Below are positions 8,215-16,460 of a DNA stretch of 64,000 nt, one piece after another. The position numbers and the translations under genes are program-made. Position 1 is the first letter of the stretch. The number at the start of each line of letters is the position of its first letter. This stretch comes from Lachnospiraceae bacterium. GTDB lineage: Bacteria; Bacillota; Clostridia; Lachnospirales; Lachnospiraceae. The DNA is taken from assembly GCA_017399685.1 (NCBI GenBank), contig JAFQBM010000040.1, positions 1-64,000 on the forward strand, in the 5' to 3' direction. The notes beneath the pieces were generated by a model that was given only the letters and a program-made list of their open reading frames with translations, was not told the origin of the DNA and made no database searches.

Positions 8215-9109
8215 ATTATTTCAAATTGTATATTTATTGATGGAAAAACCACAGATGACAGCAAAAGAATTGGCTGATATGTTTGAAGTTTCGGAGCGAA
8301 CCATATATCGTGATATTGATAAATTATCCATAGCCGGAATCCCCATTTATACAAATCAAGGCAAACATGGAGGTATTTCAATCTTACCAGACTATGTTTT
8401 GAATAAAGCTGTCCTTACAACAGAAGAAAAGAACAAAATAATAGAGTCACTCAATGCATTGAACGAAGTATCTCTTTCGGCTCATAATGATTCCATATCA
8501 AAACTTCGTTCTTTCTTAGGAGAACAATACCAGGATTGGATTGAAATAGAGTTTTCCAGTTGGGGAAACAGCATTGAAGATGCGACTATATTTGAACAGA
8601 TTAAAAAAGCTATATTGGGACATTGCTATATGGAAATTATTTATTCAGGAAATCAGGCAGGACTGGTTGAAAGAAAAATAAAACCGATAAAATTATGTTT
8701 TAAGGACCAGGCATGGTATCTGTACGCATATTGTTGCTTGCGAGAAGATTATCGCTTCTTTAAACTGAAACGGATATCTCGAATAAATGTACTTTCTGAC
8801 CATTTTGAACCGGAAATGGTTGGAAAGGTATTAAAGGAAGTGAGAAATAAATACCCTGATAACCTTCAAAGTATTCAGGTAACGTTGGAAATTAGTCCGG
8901 AAATGGCATTTCGGGCATATGAAGAATTAAGGGATATTACTGTAATGGAAAACGGAAAATTATTGTGCCGTATTGAGGTTAATGACATTGACTGGTTTAC
9001 AAGTTATGTGCTTTCGTATGGTTCAAAAATTCGTGTTTTAGAACCTTTAGAAATGAAAGAAAAAGTAAAGCAGGAAATTGAAAAAATGAAATATTTATAT
9101 GAAGATTGA
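8204..9109 (+). CDS. WYL-domain transcriptional regulator (YafY type)
   Basis: A 301-residue protein with an N-terminal DeoR-like winged HTH (MTAKELADMFEVSERTIYRDIDKL, residues ~18-41) and a WYL domain: DQAWYLYAYCCLREDYRFFKLKRI around residues 167-190, then the C-terminal extension of this subfamily. It is embedded between the ClbS-like and GyrI-like genes, so it probably controls the cassette through the inverted repeat at 7606. WYL domains bind nucleotides or other small ligands; the ligand is unknown. Confidence 0.88.
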   Translation: MLNRLFQIVYLLMEKPQMTAKELADMFEVSERTIYRDIDKLSIAGIPIYTNQGKHGGISILPDYVLNKAVLTTEEKNKIIESLNALNEVSLSAHNDSISKLRSFLGEQYQDWIEIEFSSWGNSIEDATIFEQIKKAILGHCYMEIIYSGNQAGLVERKIKPIKLCFKDQAWYLYAYCCLREDYRFFKLKRISRINVLSDHFEPEMVGKVLKEVRNKYPDNLQSIQVTLEISPEMAFRAYEELRDITVMENGKLLCRIEVNDIDWFTSYVLSYGSKIRVLEPLEMKEKVKQEIEKMKYLYED

Positions 9110-9125
9110 ACAAGGAGTGCAGCGT

Positions 9126-9755
9126 ATGTCATTTGATTACAAAAAAGAATATAAAGAATTTTATATGCCACCAAAGAAACCGGGAATTATCACCATTCCA
9201 ACTATGAATTTTGTGGCAGTACGTGGACAGGGTGACCCAAATGAGGAAGAGGGTGAATACAAGCAGGCAATTGGGCTTTTGTATGCCATTGCATTTACCA
9301 TTAAAATGAGCTACAAAGGCAATCATAAAATCGATGGATACTTTTCTTATGTTGTACCTCCGTTAGAAGGCTTATGGTGGCAGGAAGGTGTGGAAGGAAT
9401 TGACTATTCGCATAAGGAGAACTTTCAATGGATTGCAATGATACGTTTGCCAGAGTTTGTCACAAAAGAAGAGTTCGACTGGGCGATAGCAGAAGCAACA
9501 ATGAAAAAGAATATGGATTTTTCAAAGGTGGAATTTTTTACTTATGATGAGGGAACCTGTGTGCAATGTATGCATATTGGGACTTATGATGAAGAACCTG
9601 CTACAATCGAAAGGATGGATGCCTTCGCAAAAGAGCAAGGATATGAAGCGGATATGAATACGGGCAGATTTCATCATGAGATATACTTAAGTGACCCTAG
9701 AAGATGTACACCGGAAAAATTAAAGACCGTTATCCGCCATCCGATTCGTAATTGA
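9126..9755 (+). CDS. GyrI-like small-molecule-binding protein
   Basis: A 209-residue protein; AAGGAG is 9-14 nt before ATG 9126, so the 9 extra residues from 9099 are unlikely. It has the elements of the stand-alone GyrI-like (SHS2) family: GIITIPTMNFVAVRGQGDPNE near the N-terminus, PLEGLWW in the middle, CVQCMHIGTYDEEPATIERM and a C-terminal HHEIYLSDPRR. These domains bind drug-like molecules and some hydrolyse cyclopropanoids. It follows the WYL gene by 16 nt in one operon. The pairing with ClbS suggests a detoxification cassette. Confidence 0.88.
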   Translation: MSFDYKKEYKEFYMPPKKPGIITIPTMNFVAVRGQGDPNEEEGEYKQAIGLLYAIAFTIKMSYKGNHKIDGYFSYVVPPLEGLWWQEGVEGIDYSHKENFQWIAMIRLPEFVTKEEFDWAIAEATMKKNMDFSKVEFFTYDEGTCVQCMHIGTYDEEPATIERMDAFAKEQGYEADMNTGRFHHEIYLSDPRRCTPEKLKTVIRHPIRN

Positions 9756-9771
9756 TTTTGGAGGTAAAAAA

Positions 9772-10347
9772 ATGCAAGAAAGACCTACATTGAATAAACA
9801 GTTAGATGGTGCAATATTTCGTAATTTCTACTGGCTTAAAGAAGAATTAGTAGAATTCTGTAGAAACAATGGATTACCTACAACTGGTGGAAAATTAGAG
9901 ATTACAGAAAGGATTGCACATTTTTTAGATACTGGTGAAATATTATTATTTCGTTCAAACCAAAAGAAGAATACAACTCCCCCAACTACAATTACAGAAG
10001 ATAGCTTGATAGAACCGGATTTTATTTGTTCAGAAAAACACAGAGCATTTTTTAAAGAACGCATTGGAAAGGGTTTTTCATTTAATGTTCATTTTCAAAA
10101 ATGGCTGAAATCTAATACCGGTAAAACATATAAAGAGGCTATAACTGCATATTATGAGATTTTAGAAGGAAAGAAAAAGGGGAAAAATACTATCCATAAG
10201 CAGTTTGAATATAATACATATATTCGTGATTTTTTTGAGGATAACAAAGGAAAATGTTTTGAGGATGCTATAAAGTGCTGGAAATATAAAAAACAGTTAC
10301 AAGGTCATAATCGTTATGAGAAATCGGACCTTGTAGCGTTAGAATGA
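9772..10347 (+). CDS. SAP-domain protein (DUF6434 type)
   Basis: A 191-residue protein with an N-terminal SAP-like helix pair (LKEELVEFCRNNGLPTTGGK followed by ITERIAHFL, about residues 20-52) and a C-terminal region (FFKERIGKGFSFNVHFQKWL ... TYKEAITAYYEI, ... CFEDAIKCWKYKK) typical of DUF6434. SAP motifs bind nucleic acid in other proteins. It is the last gene of the ClbS-WYL-GyrI cassette, 16 nt after the GyrI-like gene. The molecular role is unknown; DNA binding is the reasonable guess. Confidence 0.8.
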   Translation: MQERPTLNKQLDGAIFRNFYWLKEELVEFCRNNGLPTTGGKLEITERIAHFLDTGEILLFRSNQKKNTTPPTTITEDSLIEPDFICSEKHRAFFKERIGKGFSFNVHFQKWLKSNTGKTYKEAITAYYEILEGKKKGKNTIHKQFEYNTYIRDFFEDNKGKCFEDAIKCWKYKKQLQGHNRYEKSDLVALE

Positions 10348-10370
10348 GACGAATGATAGCAGATACATAA

Positions 10371-10400
10371 GGGGCGAATTATCTCGCCTCTTTATCTTTT
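10371..10400 (+). terminator. Terminator of the ClbS-WYL-GyrI-SAP operon
   Basis: GGGGCGA pairs with TCGCCTC (one G-U) around a 6-nt loop, followed by TTTATCTTTT. Confidence 0.75.
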
Positions 10401-10455
10401 CCATTTAAGTCCGTTCTGCACGCTGTTTGTCAGCTTTTTTTGTAGCAAAATGTTG

Positions 10456-10484
10456 TTGTGGAAATAGCGGTGGTACTATATAAT
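10456..10484 (+). promoter_or_regulatory. Promoter of HipA-like locus 2
   Basis: TTGTGG (10456-10461), 17-nt spacer, TATAAT (10479-10484). It is nearly identical over about 38 bp to the promoter of locus 1 at 5757. Confidence 0.65.
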
Positions 10485-10561
10485 AAGTGATATGAATTCT
10501 AATTTATTGGGAGATATATAGATAATAGGAATGTGGAGTCTTTTGAAAGGTGTGATTCGTT

Positions 10562-10723
10562 ATGAGTGATGGTAAGATTGTAGTGGATGCTTATACGGGT
10601 TTCGAATTAAAGAATTATATTTCTGTGGTTTTGGCTAATATTTATGAGAGTAGAGATTTTGTAAAAGCCATAAATGAATATGTCTGTTCTTCAGAGACCA
10701 GGGTTTTATATTTTTATAGATGA
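10562..10723 (+). CDS. 53-aa ORF upstream of HipA-like kinase 2
   Basis: ATG 10562 follows AAAGGTG. The product begins MSDGKIVVDAYTG and ends at TGA 10721. It lies in a different frame from the kinase and ends 34 nt before it. No HTH or other domain is visible. It may be the remains of an upstream partner gene, or a frameshifted front end whose continuation is read in the kinase's frame. I cannot decide between these. Confidence 0.35.
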   Translation: MSDGKIVVDAYTGFELKNYISVVLANIYESRDFVKAINEYVCSSETRVLYFYR

Positions 10724-10757
10724 AGTAACCAGAGTTAGGGATTTAAGGAGAATCATT

Positions 10758-11912
10758 ATGAGACAGGAAATGGATATTAACAATTGGGATAGAAAATCTT
10801 CTTTAAAAAAGAATACCCGTACCATTTTTTATGAAGTAATGCATATGGAGAAAGTAATTGCCGTGATTTCTTCCATTGGTAAAGCTGAGATAGTGAATGA
10901 GAAATTTATGCCATATGATTTGTATTTGGAAAAAGAAGAATATGACATGGATATAGATACCATGATAAATAATTTGAACAATTTTTATCATTGGTGTGCA
11001 TCCCGTGTTTTATCGTTAGATAGGAAATATGCAAAAGAAATATTAAATAGTATCGGTGTGGCTCAGGCAGTGACGGATAAAGACCGTGCTAATATTTCCT
11101 TGTCCTATCATTGTGTTTCTTTGACAGATGTATACTGGGTAAGAAAACAGGGAGAGGCTGTTTCTTTTAAAGATATTAATTTATATGATAATCCTTTAAA
11201 TGAGGCAGTTGTTGAACTTTCATTAAAAGGCCGGCAAATGACAGTAACCAATCAGGAATTGGCTCCGGATTTGTCCACAAAAGGATGCTTCCCGAAGGCG
11301 TGGATTAGAAGAGAAAAAGGATTTAAATTACTGAAAGATGGTGGAGAGGATACTGTTAAGAAGGAATTACTTGCTAGTAAAATATGTCAATGTTTTGATA
11401 TTCCCCAAGTGAAATATAACGAAGGCTTTTACCAAGGACAACTAGTTTCAGAAAGCGACATTATAACATCAAAAGACTATTCTATGGTTTCCAAAATGGC
11501 TTTTGATATTTATGCTTATAATCATAATCTGGATTGCATTGAAGAATGCGAACGACTGGATCCGGTTACTTTTTATGGAATGAATATTTTGGATTATTTG
11601 ACAGGTAATACGGATAGGCATCCGGAAAATTGGGGATTTTTGGTTGATAATAAAACGAATGAGTATATTTCATTATATCCTTTGATGGACTTTAATCAAT
11701 GCTTTTTGTCTTATGATAATTTGGAGGGTGCTAATTGTCAGACGCTTTTTCCACGACGGGTCACACAAAGACAGGCAGCAATTGAAGCGGTAAAGAAAAT
11801 TGGGCTATTACAGATAAATGAAATGGATATGAGTGCTTTTGGAGATATGAAAGAGGAAGCGGAAATGTTCCAATGCAGATTGCATGAATTGAAAAAATAT
11901 GCGGTATGCTAG
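10758..11912 (+). CDS. HipA-like kinase with fused N-terminal accessory domain
   Basis: About 384 residues from ATG 10758, which has AAGGAG 8 nt upstream; the open frame from 10674 is longer but lacks an RBS. The N-terminal ~150 residues carry the accessory domain (SLDRKYAKEILNSIG, TDVYWVRKQGE, INLYDN). The C-terminal kinase part has KAWIRREKGFKLLKDG, YLTGNTDRHPENWG (catalytic loop NxDRHxxN) and PLMDFNQCF (DFG equivalent). Same class as the protein pair at 6169/6547, but fused in one chain. Substrate and antitoxin partner are not evident. Confidence 0.75.
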   Translation: MRQEMDINNWDRKSSLKKNTRTIFYEVMHMEKVIAVISSIGKAEIVNEKFMPYDLYLEKEEYDMDIDTMINNLNNFYHWCASRVLSLDRKYAKEILNSIGVAQAVTDKDRANISLSYHCVSLTDVYWVRKQGEAVSFKDINLYDNPLNEAVVELSLKGRQMTVTNQELAPDLSTKGCFPKAWIRREKGFKLLKDGGEDTVKKELLASKICQCFDIPQVKYNEGFYQGQLVSESDIITSKDYSMVSKMAFDIYAYNHNLDCIEECERLDPVTFYGMNILDYLTGNTDRHPENWGFLVDNKTNEYISLYPLMDFNQCFLSYDNLEGANCQTLFPRRVTQRQAAIEAVKKIGLLQINEMDMSAFGDMKEEAEMFQCRLHELKKYAVC

Positions 11913-12095
11913 ATGTTTGTTTGGATACAACGTACTGTGAAGATGGTGAAAGTATTGTCAATTTATATAAATAATTTGAAGTGTTTGAAGGAAAAGTATC
12001 GTAAATGACAAATGAAAAAATTTTGATAAATTTTTTAAATTATGTGGTTGTTAAGTTTTAAAATTCGTGCTAATATAAGCAAAGACATTAGCGTT

Positions 12096-12123
12096 TTGAC
12101 ATGTGGTTGTTTTAAGTGATAAT
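12096..12123 (+). promoter_or_regulatory. Promoter of ldh
   Basis: TTGACA (12096-12101), 16-nt spacer, GATAAT (12118-12123), 62 nt before the start codon. Confidence 0.6.
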
Positions 12124-12184
12124 ACATCATATGAACAGAAACAGCTATTTTAATTTATGAATGCGCTAAAATGGGAGGAAAAGT

Positions 12185-13129
12185 ATGAAAACGCATAAGA
12201 ATAAAATTGTAGTAATTGGTGCTGGAAATGTAGGAGAAGCCATTGCGTATACATTAATGGTTCGTGTTCAGGCAAATGATATTGTATTGGTTGATGTAAA
12301 TGAAGACCGTGCAAGAGGAGCAGCACTTGATATCGCTCATGGTACCAGTTTCTTTAGACAGGTATGGGTAAGATCAGGTGGCTATGAAGAATGTGCAGAT
12401 GCGAGAATGATTATTATTGCAGCAGGTGTTGCAAGAAAACCAGGTCAGACTCGTTTAGAACTTGCAAAGGTGAATGTATCTATTGTACAAAGCATTACAG
12501 AAAATATTATGAAATATGCAAAGGATCCATTGATTTTAGTGGTTTCTAACCCTGCAGACATTACGACACTTGCTGTTCAGAAGGCATCCGGTCTTTCACC
12601 AGAACGTGTCATCGGAAGTGGAACATCTTTGGATACTGCAAGATTCAGATATCTTCTTAGCAAGAAGTTACAGGTAAATATTGAAGATATTGATGCGTAT
12701 GTAATTGGTGAACATGGTGATTCTCAGGTGCCAATCTATAGTTCGGCTAATATCGGTGGTTTCCCATTGAAAGATTTTGCACAACAGGTAGGTGCTGAAA
12801 TCAATGAAGCAGAACTTGCAGAGCGTACTAAGAATGGCGGAGCAGAAATTATTAAGCTTAAGGGTGCTACGTTCTATGGTATTGCTATGGCAGTGTCTAA
12901 TATTGTTCAGACCATTATGAGAGATAATAGTGCAATCATCCCTGTAGCACATGTATTAGATGAAAGTTTCGGACCTTGGGCTGGTGTTGCAATTTCTTTA
13001 CCATGTAGAATTGGTTGGGAAGGTATTAACCAGACACTTAGAGTTCCTATGGACTTTTATGAAAAATCCAAAATGGACGAATCTGTTAATACATTAAAAG
13101 AATTTGCGAAAGAATTAGGTTTGTTATAA
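12185..13129 (+). CDS. ldh: L-lactate dehydrogenase
   Basis: A 314-residue NAD-dependent dehydrogenase. Rossmann start VVIGAGNVGEAIAYTL (residues ~9-24), VDVNEDRARGAALD (NAD-specifying Asp), VSNPADITT, catalytic IGEHGDS with His at about 177. The specificity loop ARKPGQTRLEL has Gln at the position that is Arg in malate dehydrogenases, so the substrate is pyruvate/lactate. Codon use is smooth and the RBS (GGGAGG) is strong, consistent with a well-expressed core gene of fermentation. The malic enzyme follows 98 nt later. Confidence 0.92.
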   Translation: MKTHKNKIVVIGAGNVGEAIAYTLMVRVQANDIVLVDVNEDRARGAALDIAHGTSFFRQVWVRSGGYEECADARMIIIAAGVARKPGQTRLELAKVNVSIVQSITENIMKYAKDPLILVVSNPADITTLAVQKASGLSPERVIGSGTSLDTARFRYLLSKKLQVNIEDIDAYVIGEHGDSQVPIYSSANIGGFPLKDFAQQVGAEINEAELAERTKNGGAEIIKLKGATFYGIAMAVSNIVQTIMRDNSAIIPVAHVLDESFGPWAGVAISLPCRIGWEGINQTLRVPMDFYEKSKMDESVNTLKEFAKELGLL

Positions 13130-13227
13130 ATTAGCCATGCTGGTGAGGTTTATAAGAAATGTCGTGATTGACTGAAAATTAGATTCATTATAAATTAAAT
13201 TTACTATAAAAAATGGAGGAAAACAAA

Positions 13228-14406
13228 ATGGATAAGAAGGAATTTGCTTTAAAGCAACATGAAGAATGGAATGGAAAGTTAGAGGTTGTAAGCCGTGCAA
13301 AGCTTGAAACACCAGAAGATTTAGCGGTTGCTTACACTCCAGGAGTTGCAGAACCATGTCTTAAGATTTCAGAAGATGTAGATCTTTCATACAAATATAC
13401 ACGCCGTGGAAACATGGTTGCAGTAGTAACTGATGGTACTGCAGTTTTAGGTCTTGGAGATATCGGACCAGAAGCTGGTATGCCTGTTATGGAAGGAAAA
13501 TGTGTTCTTTTCAAAGAATTTGGTGGAGTTGATGCATTCCCTCTATGTGTACGTAGTAAGAGCGTTGACGAAATCGTTCGTACTGTTGAACTTTTAGCAG
13601 GAAGCTTCGGTGGAGTAAACTTAGAAGATATTTCAGCTCCAAGATGTTTCGAAATCGAACGTCAGTTAAAGGAAAAATGTGATATTCCAATTTTCCATGA
13701 TGACCAGCATGGTACTGCTGTTGTTACAGCTGCAGCAATGTTAAATGCATTAAAGCTTACCGGAAAGAATTTAGCTGATATTAAGGTTGTTACCTCAGGT
13801 GCAGGTGCAGCTGGTATTGCAATTATCAAGTTATTAATCAGCCTTGGTCTTAAGAACGTTATTATGTGTGACCGTACAGGTGCTATTTACGAAGGCCGTG
13901 AAGGTTTAAATGAAGAAAAGCAGGAAATGGCTAAGATTTCTAACAGAAATATGGAAAAAGGAACATTGGCAGATGTGATTAAGGGTGCAGATGTATTTAT
14001 CGGCGTATCCGCTCCAGGTACTGTTACAGAAGAAATGGTTAAATCTATGGCAGAAAATCCAATTTTATTCCCAATGGCAAATCCTGTACCAGAAATTATG
14101 CCAGACTTAGCGAAAAGTGCTGGAGCAGCAGTTGTGGGAACTGGTAGAAGTGATTTCCCTAACCAGATTAACAACGTACTTGCTTTCCCTGGAATCTTCA
14201 GAGGTACATTAGATGTAAGAGCATCTGATATCAACGATGAAATGAAGGTAGCAGCTGCTTATGCTATTGCAAATCTTATTTCAGATGATGAATTAAATGC
14301 TGATTACATTATTCCAAATCCATTTGATAAGAGAGTTGCAGAAGCTGTTGCAAAGGCTGTTTCTGAAGCAGCAATTAAGACAGGCGTTGCTCGTATTGAA
14401 AAATAA
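13228..14406 (+). CDS. NAD(P)-dependent malic enzyme (malate dehydrogenase, decarboxylating)
   Basis: A 392-residue short-form bacterial malic enzyme. Visible elements: AVAYTPGVAEPC near residue 34, DGTAVLGLGDIGPEAGMPVMEGK, metal-binding IFHDDQHGTA, the Rossmann glycine cluster SGAGAAGIAIIKLL and VGTGRSDFPNQINNVLAFPG. It converts malate to pyruvate and CO2 with NAD(P)H formation, feeding the same pyruvate pool as the upstream lactate dehydrogenase. GGAGGA precedes ATG 13228, and the codon pattern is that of a highly expressed gene. Confidence 0.92.
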   Translation: MDKKEFALKQHEEWNGKLEVVSRAKLETPEDLAVAYTPGVAEPCLKISEDVDLSYKYTRRGNMVAVVTDGTAVLGLGDIGPEAGMPVMEGKCVLFKEFGGVDAFPLCVRSKSVDEIVRTVELLAGSFGGVNLEDISAPRCFEIERQLKEKCDIPIFHDDQHGTAVVTAAAMLNALKLTGKNLADIKVVTSGAGAAGIAIIKLLISLGLKNVIMCDRTGAIYEGREGLNEEKQEMAKISNRNMEKGTLADVIKGADVFIGVSAPGTVTEEMVKSMAENPILFPMANPVPEIMPDLAKSAGAAVVGTGRSDFPNQINNVLAFPGIFRGTLDVRASDINDEMKVAAAYAIANLISDDELNADYIIPNPFDKRVAEAVAKAVSEAAIKTGVARIEK

Positions 14407-14541
14407 TAATTCTTTAAATTTTCTGGTGATGATTCATACCATTTAGGTAAAGAAGCAGGGTATTTGATAGGTTGCCAGATACATAAAATTTTCTATTTCT
14501 TTTTCGTTTGAGTTAAAAAATTAGAAGGATAAAGAATTAAT

Positions 14542-14586
14542 TGCCCTATATCAGTTTAAATAGCTGGTATAGGGTATTTTTTATTT
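14542..14586 (+). terminator. Terminator hairpin (same family as 5700)
   Basis: GCCCTATATCAG pairs with CTGGTATAGGGT over 12 bp, followed by ATTTTTTATTT. It shares its stem sequence with the hairpin at 5700. Confidence 0.8.
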
Positions 14587-14613
14587 GGCGAGATTAGCCG
14601 GGAGAAGCAGGCA

Positions 14614-14741
14614 ACTGTTCACATGGAAATAGTTACGTATTGGTTTCTGCATGCAAATTCGCTTCGCGAAGCTTAAAACCAACCCATGAATCATGCTATT
14701 ACGTAGCCTGACAGCAAGTTTCAGGTTACTTTGTGAACAGT
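14614..14741. repeat. 128-bp palindromic intergenic element
   Basis: Ends are a perfect 10-bp inverted repeat (ACTGTTCACA 14614-14623; TGTGAACAGT 14732-14741). Inside are TTGGTTT/AAACCAA arms, the self-complementary GCTTCGCGAAGC (14661-14672) and a CCTGA/TCAGG hairpin. No coding potential is seen. The fold looks like a small non-autonomous or palindromic intergenic repeat. Confidence 0.55.
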
Positions 14742-14985
14742 AATAGAATTAGAACATAGTTGTTGTGATTTTTAAGATAATGTAGCTTTTTTAGTTTGTT
14801 TGTGATATAATTCCTTAATCAAATTGGAAAGATAATGTAGATTATTTTATCTGGTATAGCTGGATAGTGGTTTTGTGGATGATATAAATGAATGGTTGAC
14901 AAATATGAAATAAGGTTTTTTGTGTAACTAAGTGACAGTTGTTATAAAAAGGATATAGTTAAAAAAATATTTGGGAGAGGATAAA

Positions 14986-15621
14986 ATGAGAATTTTATGT
15001 ATAGGTGATAGTAACACATGGGGATATAATCCTACCAATGGGCAGCGTTATAAAAGAAGATGGACGAAGGTATTAGTTGGGCTGATGCCGGAGAATGAAA
15101 TAGTAGAAGAAGGGTTAAATGGCAGAACGCTATTATCTGCTGATCCTGTGATAAAAGAACGTTGTGGAATTACAGGACTAAAAATGCTGTTAATGTCACA
15201 TAAACCTGTTGATTATGTTGTTGTAATGCTTGGAACGAATGAGATGAAGAAGTTTTTTGAATGTAGTGCAGATTATGTTGCAAAAGGAATTCGTGAATTT
15301 ATAGAAGTGATTCAAAATCCCGAAATTTGGCAAAGATTTCAGGTTCCTAAGCTGCTAATCATTTCTCCGGTGCTGATAAGAGAAGAACTTCTTGAAAATG
15401 GTGATGTATTTGGAGAATTTGATGAAAACAGTGTTTTGCAGTCTAAATGTCTGGCAAGAGCTATTGAAAAAGTGTGTAGGGAATATAAAGTGGAGTTTAT
15501 GAATGCAGCTGATTATGCAGAAGCTTCCTTGGTAGATTATATACACATGGATGAGGAAAATCATAGGAAGTTAGCGGAGGCGGTGAATTTTAAACTTAGG
15601 GAAATGTTTGAGGGAGTATGA
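14986..15621 (+). CDS. SGNH/GDSL-family hydrolase
   Basis: A 211-residue esterase-like protein. Block I ILCIGDSNTWGYNP (nucleophilic Ser in GDSN), a Gly in EEGLNGRT (block II), GTNEMK (block III Asn) and the catalytic Asp/His pair in DYIHMDEENH near the C-terminus are all present. Members cleave ester bonds in lipids or acetylated sugars. GGGAGAGG precedes ATG 14986. Its stop overlaps the start region of the following radical SAM remnant, which suggests they were once one operon. Confidence 0.88.
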   Translation: MRILCIGDSNTWGYNPTNGQRYKRRWTKVLVGLMPENEIVEEGLNGRTLLSADPVIKERCGITGLKMLLMSHKPVDYVVVMLGTNEMKKFFECSADYVAKGIREFIEVIQNPEIWQRFQVPKLLIISPVLIREELLENGDVFGEFDENSVLQSKCLARAIEKVCREYKVEFMNAADYAEASLVDYIHMDEENHRKLAEAVNFKLREMFEGV

Positions 15622-15622
15622 C

Positions 15623-16030
15623 ATGCACTTTGTACAAGCCAAGGGGCTTCTTTCAAAAGATAATGGAATAAACATTTATCGTGGGTGTAGCCACGGATGT
15701 ATTTATTGTGACAGTAGAAGCAAATGTTATGGATTTACCCATAGGTTCGAAGATATTGAGGCAAAAGTTAAGGGAATTATATTTTTTGGAATAGGAGTAA
15801 CACTTCGGGAAGGAGACAGGGAATATTTTTATCATGCTTTGGACAGGCACTTTCCAGGAATGAAGCAGAAATATATCAGTACATATGGCAACTCATATAA
15901 TTTACCAAGTCTAAACGAGAAAAAACTGGTGGAACTTATTAGAAGCGAGTGCAAAAAAGCTGGGATTATGTGTACCGTTGAGGATTGTTTTTCATATTTA
16001 CATGAATTACCGGAAAAATATGTTCAGTAG
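15623..16030 (+). pseudogene. Radical SAM protein with its core deleted
   Basis: The frame is open (135 residues, RBS AGGGAG before ATG 15623) but joins two distant parts of a SplB-type radical SAM protein. The N-terminus has the [4Fe-4S]/SAM motif RGCSHGCIYCDSRS; after about residue 50 the sequence jumps to the family's C-terminal region (GIGVTLREGDREYFYHALD, YISTYGNSYNLPS). Members I know of are near 290 residues, so roughly 150 residues of the barrel are missing. It could make a stable short protein but not an active enzyme. Confidence 0.7.
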
Positions 16031-16080
16031 TCGTTGTTTAATAAAATATGAATTTTTACCAGAAAGAGTATTTGGGTGAA

Positions 16081-16159
16081 AATCAAAAAACGGAAAGCCT
16101 TATTATGGAGAACTCTGAGAAACGGAAGTAATAGAATTTGGTTAGAGTGGTAGTTGACA
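16081..16159 (+). repeat. 79-bp direct repeat, copy A
   Basis: Matches 18882-18960 at 76 of 79 positions. Copy B is the 3' end of a gene remnant plus its stop and the upstream region of the gene at 18989; copy A carries no gene with it. It marks a duplication within this accessory region. Confidence 0.85.
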
Positions 16160-16175
16160 GTGGAAAAAATAAAAA

Positions 16176-16290
16176 TATAAAATTCGTGAAAAACAGCAAG
16201 AATAAAAATGTGAAATTCGTGAAATTACGGTAATATAAAAATGTGAAATTCGTGAAAAACTTATGATTTGAAATTGTAAATTTCGTGATA
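16176..16290 (+). repeat. 33-bp tandem repeat, four degenerate units
   Basis: The core TTCGTGA recurs at 16183, 16216, 16249 and 16282, exactly 33 bp apart, within a unit like AAAAATGTGAAATTCGTGAA. Two more degenerate units appear at about 20350-20395. An open frame on the minus strand through this repeat (11-residue Phe/Thr-rich units) is a by-product. Confidence 0.75.
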
Positions 16291-16460
16291 ATGTATTTCT
16301 TTGGAAGCCATTTGACTGCTTGATTCAAAAATATCAACTAAAGATACGGGAAAGATTCATTATTTATACAAAAGATTTTAAATTCGAAGATGGGATAACT
16401 TACATTTCGATTTATATGGTATGTTGTATTTAAGAAATTTAGGATTTGGAGACGAAAAAA

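Noticed and set aside
12185-13129. Malate dehydrogenase
   Set aside because: Gln in the specificity loop (PGQTR) is the lactate dehydrogenase residue; malate dehydrogenase has Arg there.
16176-16290. CRISPR array in the 33-bp repeat region
   Set aside because: Units are contiguous and degenerate, without spacers, and no cas genes are present.
16083-16337. 84-residue minus-strand ORF with Phe/Thr-rich 11-residue repeats
   Set aside because: The repeats are the 33-bp DNA repeat read backwards; no start signals.
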